Origin: Chondrus crispus
Taxonomy: Eukaryota; Rhodophyta; Florideophyceae; Gigartinales; Gigartinaceae
Direction: 5' to 3'
Assembly: GCF_000350225.1 (NCBI RefSeq)
Contig: NW_005179343.1
Span: forward strand, 186,001 to 250,000
Length of the DNA stretch: 64,000 nt
The notes under the pieces: model-generated
The model's input: the letters and a program-made list of their open reading frames with translations, nothing else
What the model was told of the DNA's origin: nothing
Database searches by the model: none
Translations under genes and position numbers: made by a program
Part shown: piece by piece, positions 28,003-39,632 of the stretch
How positions within the stretch are numbered: position 1 is the first letter of the stretch
Layout: the number at the start of each line of letters is the position of its first letter

Positions 28003-31000
28003 CAGCGATCAGGACACAAACTTGTCCCTCCATGGGCGTTCTCTCCACACACATGTCGCCCATTCGACCAATACGCAGAGGCTACCCAGGCTCTCACATA
28101 TCTTCTCCCATCTTTTTGAGCTTGCTATAGCTATGTAGCGCCTCTTAAATAGAAAGCGTGGTGTGGAGCTTCTTCAGTCTCCCTCAAATACTCTCAACGA
28201 GACCGGGTACGCGTTCGTCTACAGTATGACACAGAATGTCGCGCCCCTATGATTGAAACAATTGTGAGTAATAAATTTTTTCCTCGTTGTACTTGGTCTC
28301 CTGTCCACGACACTTCATCATGGTTACTGCGTAGGGCCGTGAGTTTAGTATTTCTTCGTGCCACGCCACCTTTTCGATCATCAGTTCATTCATTCTCCGC
28401 CTGGCATCTTCCCTCACGTAGGCACACACTTGGCGTAGCGATGCTCTCTGTTACTTTTTCATTAATTGCGAGCGACCGACGACGGGGACGCCCCCATTCG
28501 GCTTCATAACGGGATCTCGTCTTAGAGGACTTCGAATGGGTCCCCCACGTAGTGGCTCTTCACTAGTGAAGCCGAGCTCGGCTTCCTTGGTCTTCGACCG
28601 CCACATATAATGCATCGTCGAATCGTAGTTTCAACCACTCTACAGTACGCGAGCCTCCTCGTTCTGTGCGTTGGGTCTCAGCCCATTCCCTCGGAAGCCT
28701 TCAAGGTTGAAGCACGCACCGGTGATCCTGTCAATGTTGCGCACTCGTCATTCCCCCATTTTCTACCTCGTTCCTATGAGGGCGGAAAACTGCCGTCCTC
28801 TTCGAGGACTTCCATCCTTCCAAATGCATCAATAAATAAAGTAAGAAATGGTATCGGGTAACCCCGCTGTTCGAGTGTACGGGGCGTCGCCCCCTTATAT
28901 ATTTATGTCTTCTTGTATGACAGCGTCTTGCTGCACACGTTTCCCTCGTATCGGAGGGACCCTTTTTCCCATCTAGAGTGGGGCTTCCCTCTTTCTCGCG
29001 ACTGGGAACGAGCTTGAAAAGCATCGTCCCTTCGAATTTCCCCTTTAAGTGGGAAAACAATGGCCACTGCGTCACCAGCGCGACGATTATGTTATTTGAC
29101 CGTCCTTGTCTCTGCTCCCATACTAGGAAAAATTCCATTCGTGGTCGACCACGATCTCCGTGAGACAGGCCATTCGTGCGATGCCTCTACTGTCTTCGTG
29201 CGTTGCATCCCGGTTCGGGTACATATCTAGTCCAAATAAATTTGAGCGTAGAGGCAGAACATGTCTCTCTGGTCCTCCATCGCGAGGGGGCTTGACAGTC
29301 CTCCTATAGTTGTGTCTTAGAGGGAGTTGGGGATTCCTGGTGATCTTGGGGAGCATCGTCACCCTTGCCAAGGCCACTCGCGACATCTTCGATCTTGGTA
29401 CGTGGGGGACGCGTCCCTTGCCCCAGGCTTGAAAAACGCCACTCTCCATCTCCTCCCTGTGTTGCGTTGTACTTCACTGCCTTCGCAAAAAAAACAGATA
29501 GAAGGAGGACAGAAAGAAATAATAAAGTAGAAAGGTAGGGGAATAGGGAGGGGATTCAAAGAAAAGAGGGGAAAAGGACATGGAAAGGAAAGGGGAGGGA
29601 CCCTCACGGTTGGTCGCTCGGGATAAAAAAATTGACGTGAGCTGTGACATCGGCAGTCGTCATGACCGACGGACTGATCGCCGTAACCAAGCTCGTCGAG
29701 CTACCCATTCTCTCCGCTGGAGTTGTTCTTGCCGCAGTGGTCCTCTAGGGCGTGCGAGGAGGAGACTGGGGAGAGACTCTCCGTCACCTCATAAATAAAG
29801 AAAGTAAATGCCGTTTCCCTTGTCTCTTGTTTCCCTGTTTTTCTTTCCTTTGTTGCTGCCTCGAACGACGAAGTCTTTCACGAAAATATTCGCGGTCTGG
29901 CGCAAGAAGGGGCAGCCTTCCTAAGCGAGTGTGTGCGACAACTTAGACGCGGTCTTCTTCGAAGTCTGCATGTCATGTGCTCGTGTGGGAGGACCCTCCC
30001 GCTCGTCGAGCGTCGGTCTCTCAGTTCGCCGATCGTAGTCACCGCCTTTGAAACGAGTCCGGCGGCGTTGTCGTTCTGTGTTGTGGTCAGCGTCGCGGGC
30101 GATGGTTGGTGACGGGGCTTCCGGACGGCCTCGGATACTTGTGCCGTTGGCTATAGCAAGCGACAACCCGTTCTCATATGACTGACAAGTTCCGTACCTT
30201 CCCTTAATTTTGATTAGAATTTCGAAGACTGACCAGTGTTCAATTTCAACTTTCACCGCCCGTCCAGCCGCTCCCTGGCGACATCACCATTTTTTGATTA
30301 AATCATGCCCCACGAGGGCGGATCACTAATCCAAGCGTCCCTTCACGTGCGAGCGGCGGCAGCTCGTGATGGCATCCAAGGAGGTGTATTACCTCAGCCT
30401 GAGACTACAGTAAATTGTTCAATTCCACGGCATGGCCACGCAGGCCATTTCATTCATGGGCGGGGGTCCCAGGCAAAATCGCTTAAGTTATTTCATTTCC
30501 ATTCTCCTCACTCCGAGGGGTCTCGTTTCCGGAGACTGTCCTTACTCTTTCTCTCTGCGACGCGGTTCACCGCATCACTTCCAACTCGAGAGCCTCCTGA
30601 TGGGGACCATCCCCAATACAATTCCAACATTTCACTCGCGGTCTTATCGCGTCCCGCATAATTAACTTCCTCTCGATCGCCCTCCCTCGCGTGCGCCTCT
30701 ACATCAACTGCCTCTTTTCCCCTCCTTCTCCCTCGACTCGAGGGTAACCCGCTCTTCAGCCTGACACAGCCCGCTATCCTTTAGAGAATACTTTAGTCTG
30801 TTCCTCCTTTCCCTGAACGGTAACACGACACACACACGACTACAGCATTACGCTTTTCCTTCACGTACACCCTTCCAACTGCGTTCCGCGTTCTCTTGCC
30901 TTCTGCCGTCTGGTTTCTTCCAAACACTTACTCAATTAGGCCCAGTCCGTTGTGCTCAGTCATTCGTAGAATAAACTTCTTCCTCGGCTCGAGACACAGC

Positions 31001-31660
31001 GTATTAAATTGCTTACGATCGACGGCTCGCACGGGACTTGGTACGCTCGTCCGAGGGTCGCTTACAGATATGTGTTGTAGGGCTCATTCGCCTTGGTCCG
31101 CGGTGCGGGTTCTTACTCCCTGCGTCATGTCAACGGACAACCGAAAACACACAGAAAGAAAAAACAAAACAGAATAGAACAAAATAAAAACAAAAGTAGT
31201 GGGTTACTGTGGTCAGTGAGTAAGTAAGTCCTCGATGAGGACGATGGTCATGTAAAAGTACGTCGTACAAAACAAGCACGTGTCTTGCTCGGTCTTCAAT
31301 CTTAGCAGATCGACGGCGAACGTCCCCTGTGTGTGCCGTCGGCTGCGGGCGACAACAACAAAAAAATTATTATTTTGGATTAAATTGCTCTCCGAGGACG
31401 GGACACTGATCCCGATTGTCATTTCACGTGCATCCGTCGATGACGGGGGGTGTCTTCGGGTAGGCTGAATGCCTCGTCCGGGGACAAAGTATCACTTCAA
31501 TTCCCTAAAACGCGTCGCTCGTCGGTCCCTTCTTGTAAAGGCGTTCCCAACGGAAAACTGCCTTACTCCTCTCGCTCCGACTTTCCTTGCTTGCAGACCC
31601 CTTTGTTTCGAATTTCTGACTCCTCCGTGTTGCCTAACCTGCTGATTCTATTGACGACGA
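28003..31660. other. Decayed 3' region of the minus gypsy element
   Basis: About 3.7 kb with no supported gene. Short AT-rich blocks recur: an A/G-rich run at 29485-29580 and an A-rich run at 31140-31200. Two passages of loosely similar sequence, around 30290-30350 and 31375-31440, share GGATTAAAT- and TTCACGTGC-like words, which hints at an old internal duplication. Confidence 0.4.
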
Positions 31661-32815
31661 CTATCCCGCTTGCGCGTGCGCTACTTGCGGCGGCAAGGGT
31701 AACTTCTTCCTTCGGAAATACGTGACGGCCGCACTGCGGAGTAATTGCTCAATGGGCTCCCACGTCGCGTCCTCGGGCGTATAACCGTACCATTCCACCT
31801 TAAGAATCAAATTACCATTTTGATAATCGTGGTCGACGACCCGGTCGATTACGTATTCCGTGTTTTCCGTTTCCTCTCCTTTCTCTGAACTGTTTCCTTC
31901 CCCCTTCTGAAGATCTTCCAACTCATCCTCTTCTCTGGACTTTCCGAACTCGCGTAGGTCTGGAGGTGTCTCCGCTGTCGTCGTTTGACTAACTAAATTA
32001 TCCTGGCCCCCTGATGTAGGCGCACGGGTGTGAGGACGTTCCTCGTCCTCCATTACCTCTCCTTCTTCGTTTAACTCCGGCTCTCCCAGGAACTGTAGCG
32101 CTTGACGTAGGCCAGTTATCGGCGCATAGTCCATCGGGCTTGGGGCTAACTCCACCCTATCTCGCGATACTCGTTCCTCCTGATCGCCAATGGCAATGAC
32201 TACCGTATGTTGATCCGATCTTCTGACCTGATAAGGTCCTATGGCGATTTGTGCCAGCTTTCGTTCTGCTTCGCTAGCCGTGCCCTGCTCCTTCCGGAGG
32301 AACACGTAGGACCTCGGTGGGATCTCATATTGCGGTTTGCGAAGGCGTGCGTCGAAATTTCGCTTGTACCGGGCTTGTTCCTTCCGCAAACTCCTATCGG
32401 CGGTTCGCATTGGGCTCTCCAACCACGACTGCCATTTCAGGTAGTATGCTCGTGGCGAGCTGAAGTTCTCCAAAGTTGGCTGCGCTTGTAACGCAATACT
32501 TCTCGGCGCCCGAGCTAGCACCAGCTCGAAGGGCGCGATGTTCGTAGTTCGATGAACTTGCGTGTTGTATGCGAACTTCACAGAGTCGCTAAATAGGTCC
32601 CAGTCCTTGGGATGCCCTCCAACATATTTTCGCAACGCGGAAGTCAGCGTGCGGTTAAACCTCTCAACTTGGCCGTTGGCTTGCGGGTGGTACATAGTCG
32701 TGAGCACATTGCGTATTCCGAGAATTCGGCAGACGTTCTGAAAGAACCGGGCCGTGAACTGTGTTCCATTGTCGGACAGCAGCTTGACGACTGCCCGTTC
32801 CGTGATCTTGAGCAA
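31661..32815 (-). CDS. Gypsy integrase core end plus chromodomain
   Basis: A 384-residue ORF beginning inside the integrase core: KLLSDNGTQFTARFFQNVCR with the second catalytic aspartate, then YHPQANGQVERFNRTLTSAL with the catalytic glutamate, and KFAYNTQVHRTTNIAPFELV. The GPY/F-type module (AIGPYQVRRSDQHTVVIAI) follows, then an acidic linker. A clear chromodomain ends it: YVIDRVVDHDYQNGNLILKV and EWYGYTPEDATWEPIEQLL, with the aromatic cage candidates Y, W and W. This is a chromovirus integrase. Confidence 0.93.
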   Translation of the reverse strand: MLKITERAVVKLLSDNGTQFTARFFQNVCRILGIRNVLTTMYHPQANGQVERFNRTLTSALRKYVGGHPKDWDLFSDSVKFAYNTQVHRTTNIAPFELVLARAPRSIALQAQPTLENFSSPRAYYLKWQSWLESPMRTADRSLRKEQARYKRNFDARLRKPQYEIPPRSYVFLRKEQGTASEAERKLAQIAIGPYQVRRSDQHTVVIAIGDQEERVSRDRVELAPSPMDYAPITGLRQALQFLGEPELNEEGEVMEDEERPHTRAPTSGGQDNLVSQTTTAETPPDLREFGKSREEDELEDLQKGEGNSSEKGEETENTEYVIDRVVDHDYQNGNLILKVEWYGYTPEDATWEPIEQLLRSAAVTYFRRKKLPLPPQVAHAQAG

Positions 32816-33363
32816 CTGCCTCAGTTAGGTTCAATGCCTCTCCATGCGGCTCCTCCTCGATTGGAAAGACGCGATTAACGGATCGCTGACGTTGTGCATG
32901 AGGATTTGTAGTACGTACTCTTCCAGCGGGTTGAGACAGCCGTTCCGTAAGGCGGCGACGTTCGTACCCATGTGCATTGTCATCTTTCGAGATTTCCCTG
33001 AAACCCGACCCGGGTGAACACGGAACGGCTACTCGCTCAGTGTTGTTGGACACTTTTGCCTCGGGAGAGCCGAAATCATGCACGTCGTCCGTGACCATGC
33101 CAGACACTCCTAATGGGATTCCGATCTGTGCCTCGAGACCTTTCGATGGCGGCCGGCTTTTATCAATTTTTAAATATCGATTTTGTGCAATTCAAACATT
33201 TCACGCTTTCTACCAACTGTCCGATTATACAAAACGACCGCACCCACTATCATGCACACCCCGTATCAATACACACACCCTTTCCTCTTATTCATTTCAG
33301 GTCCGACCCCGGTGTAAACTGAGAAGCTCCCCTCTGCTGCGTCGGTACTTCAAGCGAACTGCA

Positions 33364-34065
33364 ATGCCGAAGTCAAGGGTGCGCTGCCACAGTCTTAAAT
33401 CCCAAGGACAACCGTCTTCCACTACCGGAACCGCTGCAACAAGTTTAGTTGCGCAGATTTCGTCTTCCATCAATGTTTATCTCCAAAGGGATGGTTTCGT
33501 TCCCGAGGGAGCGAACAGCTTCAAGAGAAACATGATTCTACTTGCGCATTGCCGAGATTCATGTGCTCTGGATGTGGGCAACGCAGATGGTTACGACGTA
33601 CAAAGCAGGCCTCTGATGGCTATCCGTGAATGGACGAAAGATGGCAGAGGCGCGGGAACGATTAAAGCACTTGACTTCGATATCAATTCATCTGTTATTG
33701 CAAGTTTATTCGGATACCTACGTGTTTGCAAACGTTTTTGCAGTAGCGAAGATGGCATCGCAGTCGGTCGAAAAGTCGATACGCGTGTTTGGGACACCTT
33801 CAAAGCCACAACTGTGGAGTATGCTGCGATCTCGTGCAAGTTTATGTCTACATCGCCAAGACAGTGGAATCAATTATTTAATACAAGTGTACCAACTATA
33901 CTCCACCTGATATGTTTCCTTTGGGCCCTTCAAATTCTATTGAGAAGGTCAGAACGCTACCATGCGCATAGGAAAAGGGAACGCGCTGGGGGAACCCGAA
34001 AACGCTCTTCAGTGAAGCCGCCTTACAACAAATTAGATCCCATTCACAAAGGGTTGCGAGTGTAG
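33364..34065 (+). CDS. Unknown ORF at the head of the methyltransferase/transposase cluster
   Basis: The frame containing ATG 33364 (MPKSRVRCHSLKSQGQPS) stays open to 34065. It includes DGFVPEGANSFKRNMILLAH, DVGNADGYDVQSRPLMAIRE and a hydrophobic stretch near the end (ILHLICFLWALQILL). The family is not recognised. Its last codons overlap the open frame of the methyltransferase-like ORF at 34082, so the two may once have been one gene now separated by a frameshift. Confidence 0.4.
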   Translation: MPKSRVRCHSLKSQGQPSSTTGTAATSLVAQISSSINVYLQRDGFVPEGANSFKRNMILLAHCRDSCALDVGNADGYDVQSRPLMAIREWTKDGRGAGTIKALDFDINSSVIASLFGYLRVCKRFCSSEDGIAVGRKVDTRVWDTFKATTVEYAAISCKFMSTSPRQWNQLFNTSVPTILHLICFLWALQILLRRSERYHAHRKRERAGGTRKRSSVKPPYNKLDPIHKGLRV

Positions 34066-34081
34066 TTCAGTCAATTGTGCT

Positions 34082-35806
34082 TTGCTGGGATACCCTTTCG
34101 GAAGAATTGGATTCGTGAACTGTGAAGAAGGTCTCTTGCCATACCTTCACTTCAATCTTGAGATGGTTGAATTCGTTGTTATCAAGAACCGCTCAGACGG
34201 ATACGCACCAGCTTCTCAGAGAAAGACTTTCAGAAATCCTGTCGGTGGTATTACAGGACAACATTACGGAGCTCAGAGCCGCAGTGAAGATGTAGACAAC
34301 ATTTTGCGCTCTCTTGCAATGATGCTCGTCCAGGATGTACCCGATTCGATGAATGACGATACGTTATTCCATTCCTCCTTGAAAGCGTGGAATGAATCGA
34401 AGAGATTTGAGGTTCCGAGTGATGGATCACTTCTGCTTCGTTTCGCCAGTCTGTCTCCAACAATTATTCCTCGTTTCCAAGTCGTGGTCCATCAATCTTC
34501 AGTTGTCGAAACGAGCAAAATGAGACATAGGTCTAGTGAGGCCGTCATTGTAGAAATTGCACAAGAAGATAATGCTTCAGGGCAGGAATGGAGCAGCACT
34601 TCAAACCCCGATACGGACCCATGCAAAACTTCTATCCAGTGTGCAGAGGCTAGGAAGAGGTTGAAAGGTTATTGTGAAACAGCATTGTGTCGGGTCTACT
34701 GCTGTAGCTTTGAGTCCCTGTTGGAAGAGGAGGAACGCATCACTCATGATTCAATTGATTTCTCATTGGCGGAATCGTCGAAGCTACTTTTGACTGAGCC
34801 GCCCTCATTGAAATCAGAGTCTATTCCCGGATCAGATCGCCCCGTATTATCAGAAGAACAAAGCAAACGTTTTGTAGAATGCACCAAGGATATAGTTGAA
34901 GTGGGCTGGCTCGCAATTATATTTTGCTCTGCAATGGACTTCTCGAGATGGTTTACCTCTTTCAAATGATGTACAGATGAAGACGGCAGAACGCCTTCAT
35001 TTGTGGTAAATGACATCCCGTTCCTACTCCTCGAGGATATGGATTTTGAACATGGAAAAAGCACATACGGAAATCTATTCTACTTCGCTATGCACGCAGA
35101 AAGAATTGAGGGCGGTGTCAAGAGGTCTCCTTATCACCCGCGGTACCCGTCTCGAGACGACGGTTCATCCGAAAAGGTCCGTCATGGAGCAGTTCAGCTT
35201 GTTCAATCGAGTTTCTCACCAACCAGGCACGTCCTGGATAATGCACCTCTTGGACAAAAATCGGAAAAAGTCTATCGCAGGGGATTTGAAGATGAGCTAG
35301 TACCTCTCCATCGAGACCAGAAAAGCCAAACGTTGCTTCAGGAGCTGATACGCCGCCTCATTATACCAAAGGACGTTGTGGTGGATCCATTTGGACGATC
35401 TTTCGCCACTGGAATTGCTTGTATGACTTTGCTAGAGAACGCAATCTGGTACTTTGTAGGCTGTGAAGCTAATCTGGAATGTTTCCTGTTTGCTGAAAGG
35501 AATCTGGATAATACTGTTATTGCTCGAACACAAAGGAGAAATCAAGGGAAAACAAGTTTTAACCGATTCTGCCCTTGTAGTATCCCATTCAAAATGAGAA
35601 GATATGAGAATTTAGATAACCTGGACTCGTGCTGGAGTGCGCCGCCGGGGTTCGGGACCTTTTTGACAATCCCCTCGTACTTTATCAATTTTCTAAGCAA
35701 GCTATGGAATGAACCACTCCTACTCTCCTCGTTCAGAACAAGATCAACTTCTTCATGGCCACCAGTTCTAAAAATAAATTTCATTCAATTGACAGGGCGG
35801 TGTTGA
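34082..35806 (+). pseudogene. Beta-class amino-methyltransferase-like protein (N6A/N4C DNA MTase fold)
   Basis: Two ORFs in one frame, separated only by TGA 34967-34969. The order is that of beta-class DNA amino-methyltransferases. First comes a strand leading to motif IV, LLLTEPPSLKSE (TEPPS at 34793-34807), where active enzymes have [DNS]PP[YFW]. Then FVECTKDIVEVGWLAIIFCS, the usual helix plus strand. After a target-recognition-like stretch comes KSQTLLQELIRRLIIPKDVV with SAM motif I VDPFGRSFATG (from about 35390), where active enzymes have DPFxGSGTT. Then VGCEANLECFLFAERNL. Both catalytic and SAM motifs are altered, so the domain is probably inactive or specialised. Before it lie about 230 residues of unknown, charged sequence. 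It is followed closely by a SET-like ORF and, 1.5 kb on, a transposase. Confidence 0.6.
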
Positions 35807-36345
35807 GGACTTTTGAAGAGAATGAATTGGGTTTATCCGTTCGTGAAGAGTCATTATTTCCAAACAAAGCTTTCAGAAAGAGAAATGTACTTGGAATTTA
35901 CTACGGGACAATTGTCTATCGAAATATGTCAAGTAATGACTCTACTGAAGACAATGTTAGACAAAGACACGAGGTGGGAATTTTCAGTACTTCTGTGGAA
36001 GCCTTCAGCAGGTCGGCTGTATCTTTCAAGATATCTGGTGCGTCCAAAGACCTCTCTCGTACGAATTTGGATTGTGGAGAGACTACCATGGAGGTTTTCG
36101 TGGTTCCTGCATCATTTTCTGTATTCTCCCATATGCGTGTCACTCTAGTTGAGACAGAGCCGAAACGTAAGCGTCAGGCGACCGTATCAAATCGCCCAGC
36201 AGCTTTCGCAAACATCTCAATACAAGGGAGGCGCAAGTCTGTGCGTAACCGATACCATTTGACAGTATTTGATGCATTCCAAGTGATAGCTGTATCAGAT
36301 ATCTCACCTGGCGTGAATGTTACAGTATGCACAGGGGAATGGTAG
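35755..36345 (+). CDS. SET-domain-like protein
   Basis: A 196-residue ORF overlapping the end of the methyltransferase-like frame. The start ENELGLSVREESLFPNKAFR with VLGIYYGTIVY fits the SET N-terminal pattern (GxGLFA...G-x-x-x-G-x-Y-x-G). The end FQVIAVSDISPGVNVTVCTG EW fits the SET C-terminal pattern (ALRDI-x-x-GEEL-x-x-x-YG). The NRPAAFANISIQGRRKSVRN part sits where SET has RFINHSC-x-PN, but the catalytic Asn-His is not preserved. SET proteins methylate lysine on histones and other proteins. The call rests on motif order only and is moderate. It may originally have been fused to the methyltransferase-like part. Confidence 0.45.
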   Translation: MATSSKNKFHSIDRAVLRTFEENELGLSVREESLFPNKAFRKRNVLGIYYGTIVYRNMSSNDSTEDNVRQRHEVGIFSTSVEAFSRSAVSFKISGASKDLSRTNLDCGETTMEVFVVPASFSVFSHMRVTLVETEPKRKRQATVSNRPAAFANISIQGRRKSVRNRYHLTVFDAFQVIAVSDISPGVNVTVCTGEW

Positions 36346-36950
36346 CAACAACGTCAGTTGTAAACGGTTACACCTACAATTCACTGCATTTTTTGGAAAT
36401 AAAGAAATTCTTTGTTTATAATCTTGCGCCAGCTCTCTAGAGAAATATTCATTCGTATGAATCATATCTTTAGAGCTAAATGTCCAAAGACAAATGCATT
36501 CACAAAATTGCCACAACAGAGGCGTTCGACAATCGGCAAGACTTCTCTCCTGGCAGTCTCTTTCTGATTATTACTATAATACCAGGCCATTGGGGCTTCT
36601 GTAGCGCCTAAGTTAGCACGTTACTTCTGATGCACGTATATTCACGAAGAACCATGCAGATTCCTCATGTCTATGACGCGGAGTTGCTGCTGGTGTATAC
36701 ATGAGCTATAGGTCAGCAGAGTCCACACTGCATCGGCCGTCGACTGTTGGTCGACTGCTCCTCTGTGAAAGTGATGAGCTATTGCTCATAGTATATTCCT
36801 TAGTACACTATGAGTAATAGCTCATCTTTTTCAGGTTTGTACAACACGCGTGTGAGGATGATTTTGAAGCCGTAAGTCAAGAAGTACCTTGCCCAAGCGG
36901 TAAAACTCCTAGGCCCAGGACGAAGGCGTCATGCCTGCTCGAGTGATCAC
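36346..36950. other. Non-coding spacer within the cluster
   Basis: AT-rich sequence without a supported gene. It holds a foldback repeat at 36773-36826, listed separately. Confidence 0.5.
36773..36826. repeat. Foldback (MITE-like) hairpin
   Basis: The left arm GATGAGCTATTGCTCATAGT and right arm ACTATGAGTAATAGCTCATC are inverted copies with one mismatch, around a loop of about 14 bases. Symmetry extends loosely a few bases outward. Confidence 0.75.
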
Positions 36951-37760
36951 TTGATGAACTTTCCCAGAGTCCTGGTTCCACAGTTCATCTGCCGGAGAGT
37001 TATGGGTGGACTCGTCATGGCTTGTGGTACGACGGCAATGAAAATAGAACACAACGAGCCTTTAAAGCACTGGATTTCATGGAGCAAAGAAGACAAAGGA
37101 AAGAAGAGGGGGAAGAGCAGTTACTCTCACCTGAAAAAGAATATTTTTCCGTTCATGAGGAAGTTCTCATTCTCGAAAGCAATTACTTGTTCATTTGGCA
37201 TCAATGGTGCAAAGTCGGGGACCGCTGCAGGCTGATGGGACTCAGAGCAGCGGCTTGTACCTGCGAGAAAAGAGGTGAAAGTCGTTCAACTGAGCGAGTG
37301 GATTCGTCGGGATCTGTCATCTGGGAGGCGGTTCATGCAACTTTGTACAGAAGGAGCCAGAGTTGAACCAAATCAGTTCATCTTTGACAGTATAGAGAAC
37401 AGCCCAATATTCAGAAACCGCGATGCTCATACCACTGCTTCTATTGTTTTCTGCAGTCAAAATCCGGTGGAGGATTCCAACCTCTGTCGGTCAATTCCAG
37501 AAGGAACAACAGTCCATTTCTGTATAACTTGTCCGAATGATGAGAATGGTGTTGATGAAGTCAAAAGTGTATTCACTGAGTCCAGGCTCTCGGAATATGA
37601 GTTCTCGCAGACGACAGAATCGAACCTCGGGGCAGTGACGTGTTTTTGTGGATGTGTACAGAAAACTCAGTTGCAGTCCGGCAATAGCAGAAGTGATATT
37701 GGATTCATTCCTGGTGATGTTTTGGTTGATATTGCGACTGGAACGTCTCGAGCAGGATAA
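36951..37760 (+). pseudogene. Unknown coding region upstream of transposase
   Basis: Overlapping open frames at 36951-37235, 37022-37366 and 37275-37760 suggest one frameshifted coding region. The best part is 37275-37760 (161 residues: VVQLSEWIRRDLSSGRRF, TVHFCITCPNDENGVDEV, SNLGAVTCFCGC). It ends 30 bp before the transposase ORF and may be its N-terminal half. No family recognised apart from the cysteine pairs, which might bind metal. Confidence 0.35.
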
Positions 37761-37790
37761 ACTTTCACACTGGTTAATAGGATACTTCTT

Positions 37791-39543
37791 ATGGATGCAG
37801 ACGAGTACGGATCCTGTATATTCATGATCTTTCGTAACGGGAAAAGAGAGCTGCAGGCCACATGCAACTTTATGTATCCCTCATCCTCCACATCAGCATC
37901 CGTTCATGAAAAAGGATATTCGCCAAGTCTCGGAAAACTTCAGAACGGTAAGGACTACTTCGTGTACCGAGTTATGCTTTACTCGAACGACTTTCAACCT
38001 TTGGCGGGCACAAAAGGTAATGACGGAGGGTTCTATATGCTCCCTCTAAATCTCTCTCCGAGGAACCGAGCAGTCGCAGGCTCTGTTCGCGTTTTGAGCC
38101 TTACACCACCTGGGGTATCATCCGACAATGTATTTCGCGTTTTAATTCCAGACATTCTCAGGTGCACGAAAGATGGAATAGAGATGAAAGACTTCTTTGG
38201 AACTGAAATCCCTGCATTTGTAGATATTGTGGGCTATATTGGAGACTATCCAGCAGTCACATATACTCTAGACGTATTAGGTCAGAACGCTGGAACTCCG
38301 TGCCACCTGTGCACGTTCAGAAAGTATTCTGAGAAGGGAGTTGGAGAGTCTGACTACGCATACACCACCAAGAATCACTCGCGAAACTCTGCCTTCTGCA
38401 GAGACCTTGATCGAATGGAATCTATAAGGCATGGTCTCGTGAGCAAAGAAGACTTCCAATACGTAGGATTGAAAAGCCGTTCACAAACTTGTGCGAGCGT
38501 CGATGCTGGAACTTCGATCGAAGGTCCAGATTATCCCCCACTTCACCATTTCTCTCGTGAACTCAGGAATGCGAGGGAGCGCGTTCCTTTAACCGAAAAT
38601 GGAGAGAGAGTTGTACCTGCTATCTTTGACCCTTACAGATCTGCTGTAGTGGCTCCGGACCACTTTCTCGATGGCCTATCTCATGATGTTCTGAATGCGG
38701 CGCTCTCTGTGTTTCAGAAAAAGCAACGCCTTACAGCAGAGATGTACATTCAAGAGGCATCCAGGACGCATGGATTAGAGACGCAATCTCATGTATTCAA
38801 CTCTGATGCAATCAGAATTCATTCTATGTCTTTATCGAGCATGTTTAATGTCATTTTGGTTGCACCCTCTGCGTTTAAAAGTGCACTATTTCTTCACCTG
38901 AGCGAGGCGAAAAAACAAACCTTTCCTGTCACGCAAAGAGTGAAAAACATGATGTTTCAAGTTCTGATTCAGTTACTTTGTCTGATTCCGAAGAGGAAAA
39001 TGAAGAGTTGTGCTGACGAAAAAGATTCGAACCTGTGCGCAGTTCTATTATTGAACTACTTGCGAAGTTTCAGAACCTCGTTGCCGCAACGTATTATTAC
39101 CCGATTACTGCTGTAGATGGACAGAAGTCAATCCGAATGTTTAATGAGGAGGGTGGGCAAAAACGGTTGATGATTTATCTCAGCAAGCTTCTGAATATGT
39201 AGCTAGTCTGAACGAGGTTTGCAAGTTAAGTCAAGAGGCCAGAAAACATCTCAACAAACCAAACGTGCACCGATTCGTTGAACTTTACAACCATATATTG
39301 CCATGTTTCGGACACATTCGTCACTTTCAGGAGCTTCTCGTCGAGGGGGCGCACCAGCCTTTGAAACGAGCAATATCAAAATCAAACCATAGAAACCCAC
39401 AGTTGTCATCAATGAATTCCATACTGGAAAACGACCGGCTTTCTAGGCTTGGAGAGGTTACATCATCAATTGAGGACCCTGGCAACATTGAGGACGAGAT
39501 TGCTTCTGAGCTGGAAAGCATATTGCTATCGGTGCAACTCTAG
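37791..39543 (+). pseudogene. Tnp2/KDZ-like DDE transposase, frameshifted
   Basis: The 441-residue ORF 37791-39116 has the order seen in large plant, fungal and algal transposases of this group: VMLYSNDFQPLAGTKGNDGG, YMLPLNLSPRNRAV, VLIPDILRCTKDGIEMKDFF, then the Cys box AGTPCHLCTFRKYS. A further ORF, 39265-39543, has HRFVELYNHILPCFGHIRHF and LLVEGAHQPLK, the usual C-terminal segment where the third catalytic acid is expected. The two ORFs are in different frames with stops between, so the gene is broken. Likely DDE aspartates are those of YSNDF and LIPDI (inference). Which named superfamily it belongs to needs a profile search. Confidence 0.6.
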
Positions 39544-39632
39544 AACAGAAGGATTAAAGGAAATTAGGAAAGTTTCTTAACAGTACTTTCATACCGCCGT
39601 TATTGCGTGACTTCAAGAGAAGAATTCGTGGA

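Larger units (their letters stand above)
26480..33110 (-). mobile_element. Ty3/gypsy family A element, minus orientation, 5'-truncated
   Basis: From high to low coordinates it has a chromodomain integrase ORF (32815-31661), about 4.2 kb of extra 3' region, a polypurine run AGAAGGGGGATA (minus strand, about 27419-27430) and a family A LTR at 27418-26480. Gag, protease and RT are missing, and the upstream break is near 32820-33110. Linking LTR and integrase into one element is inference, supported by orientation, the polypurine run and spacing like that of the 11257-24955 element. It is old and has several breaks. Confidence 0.7.

Noticed and set aside
32977-33363. Upstream extension of the 33364 ORF to 32977
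   Set aside because: It crosses decayed gypsy sequence, so the start inside the non-gypsy part (33364) is preferred.
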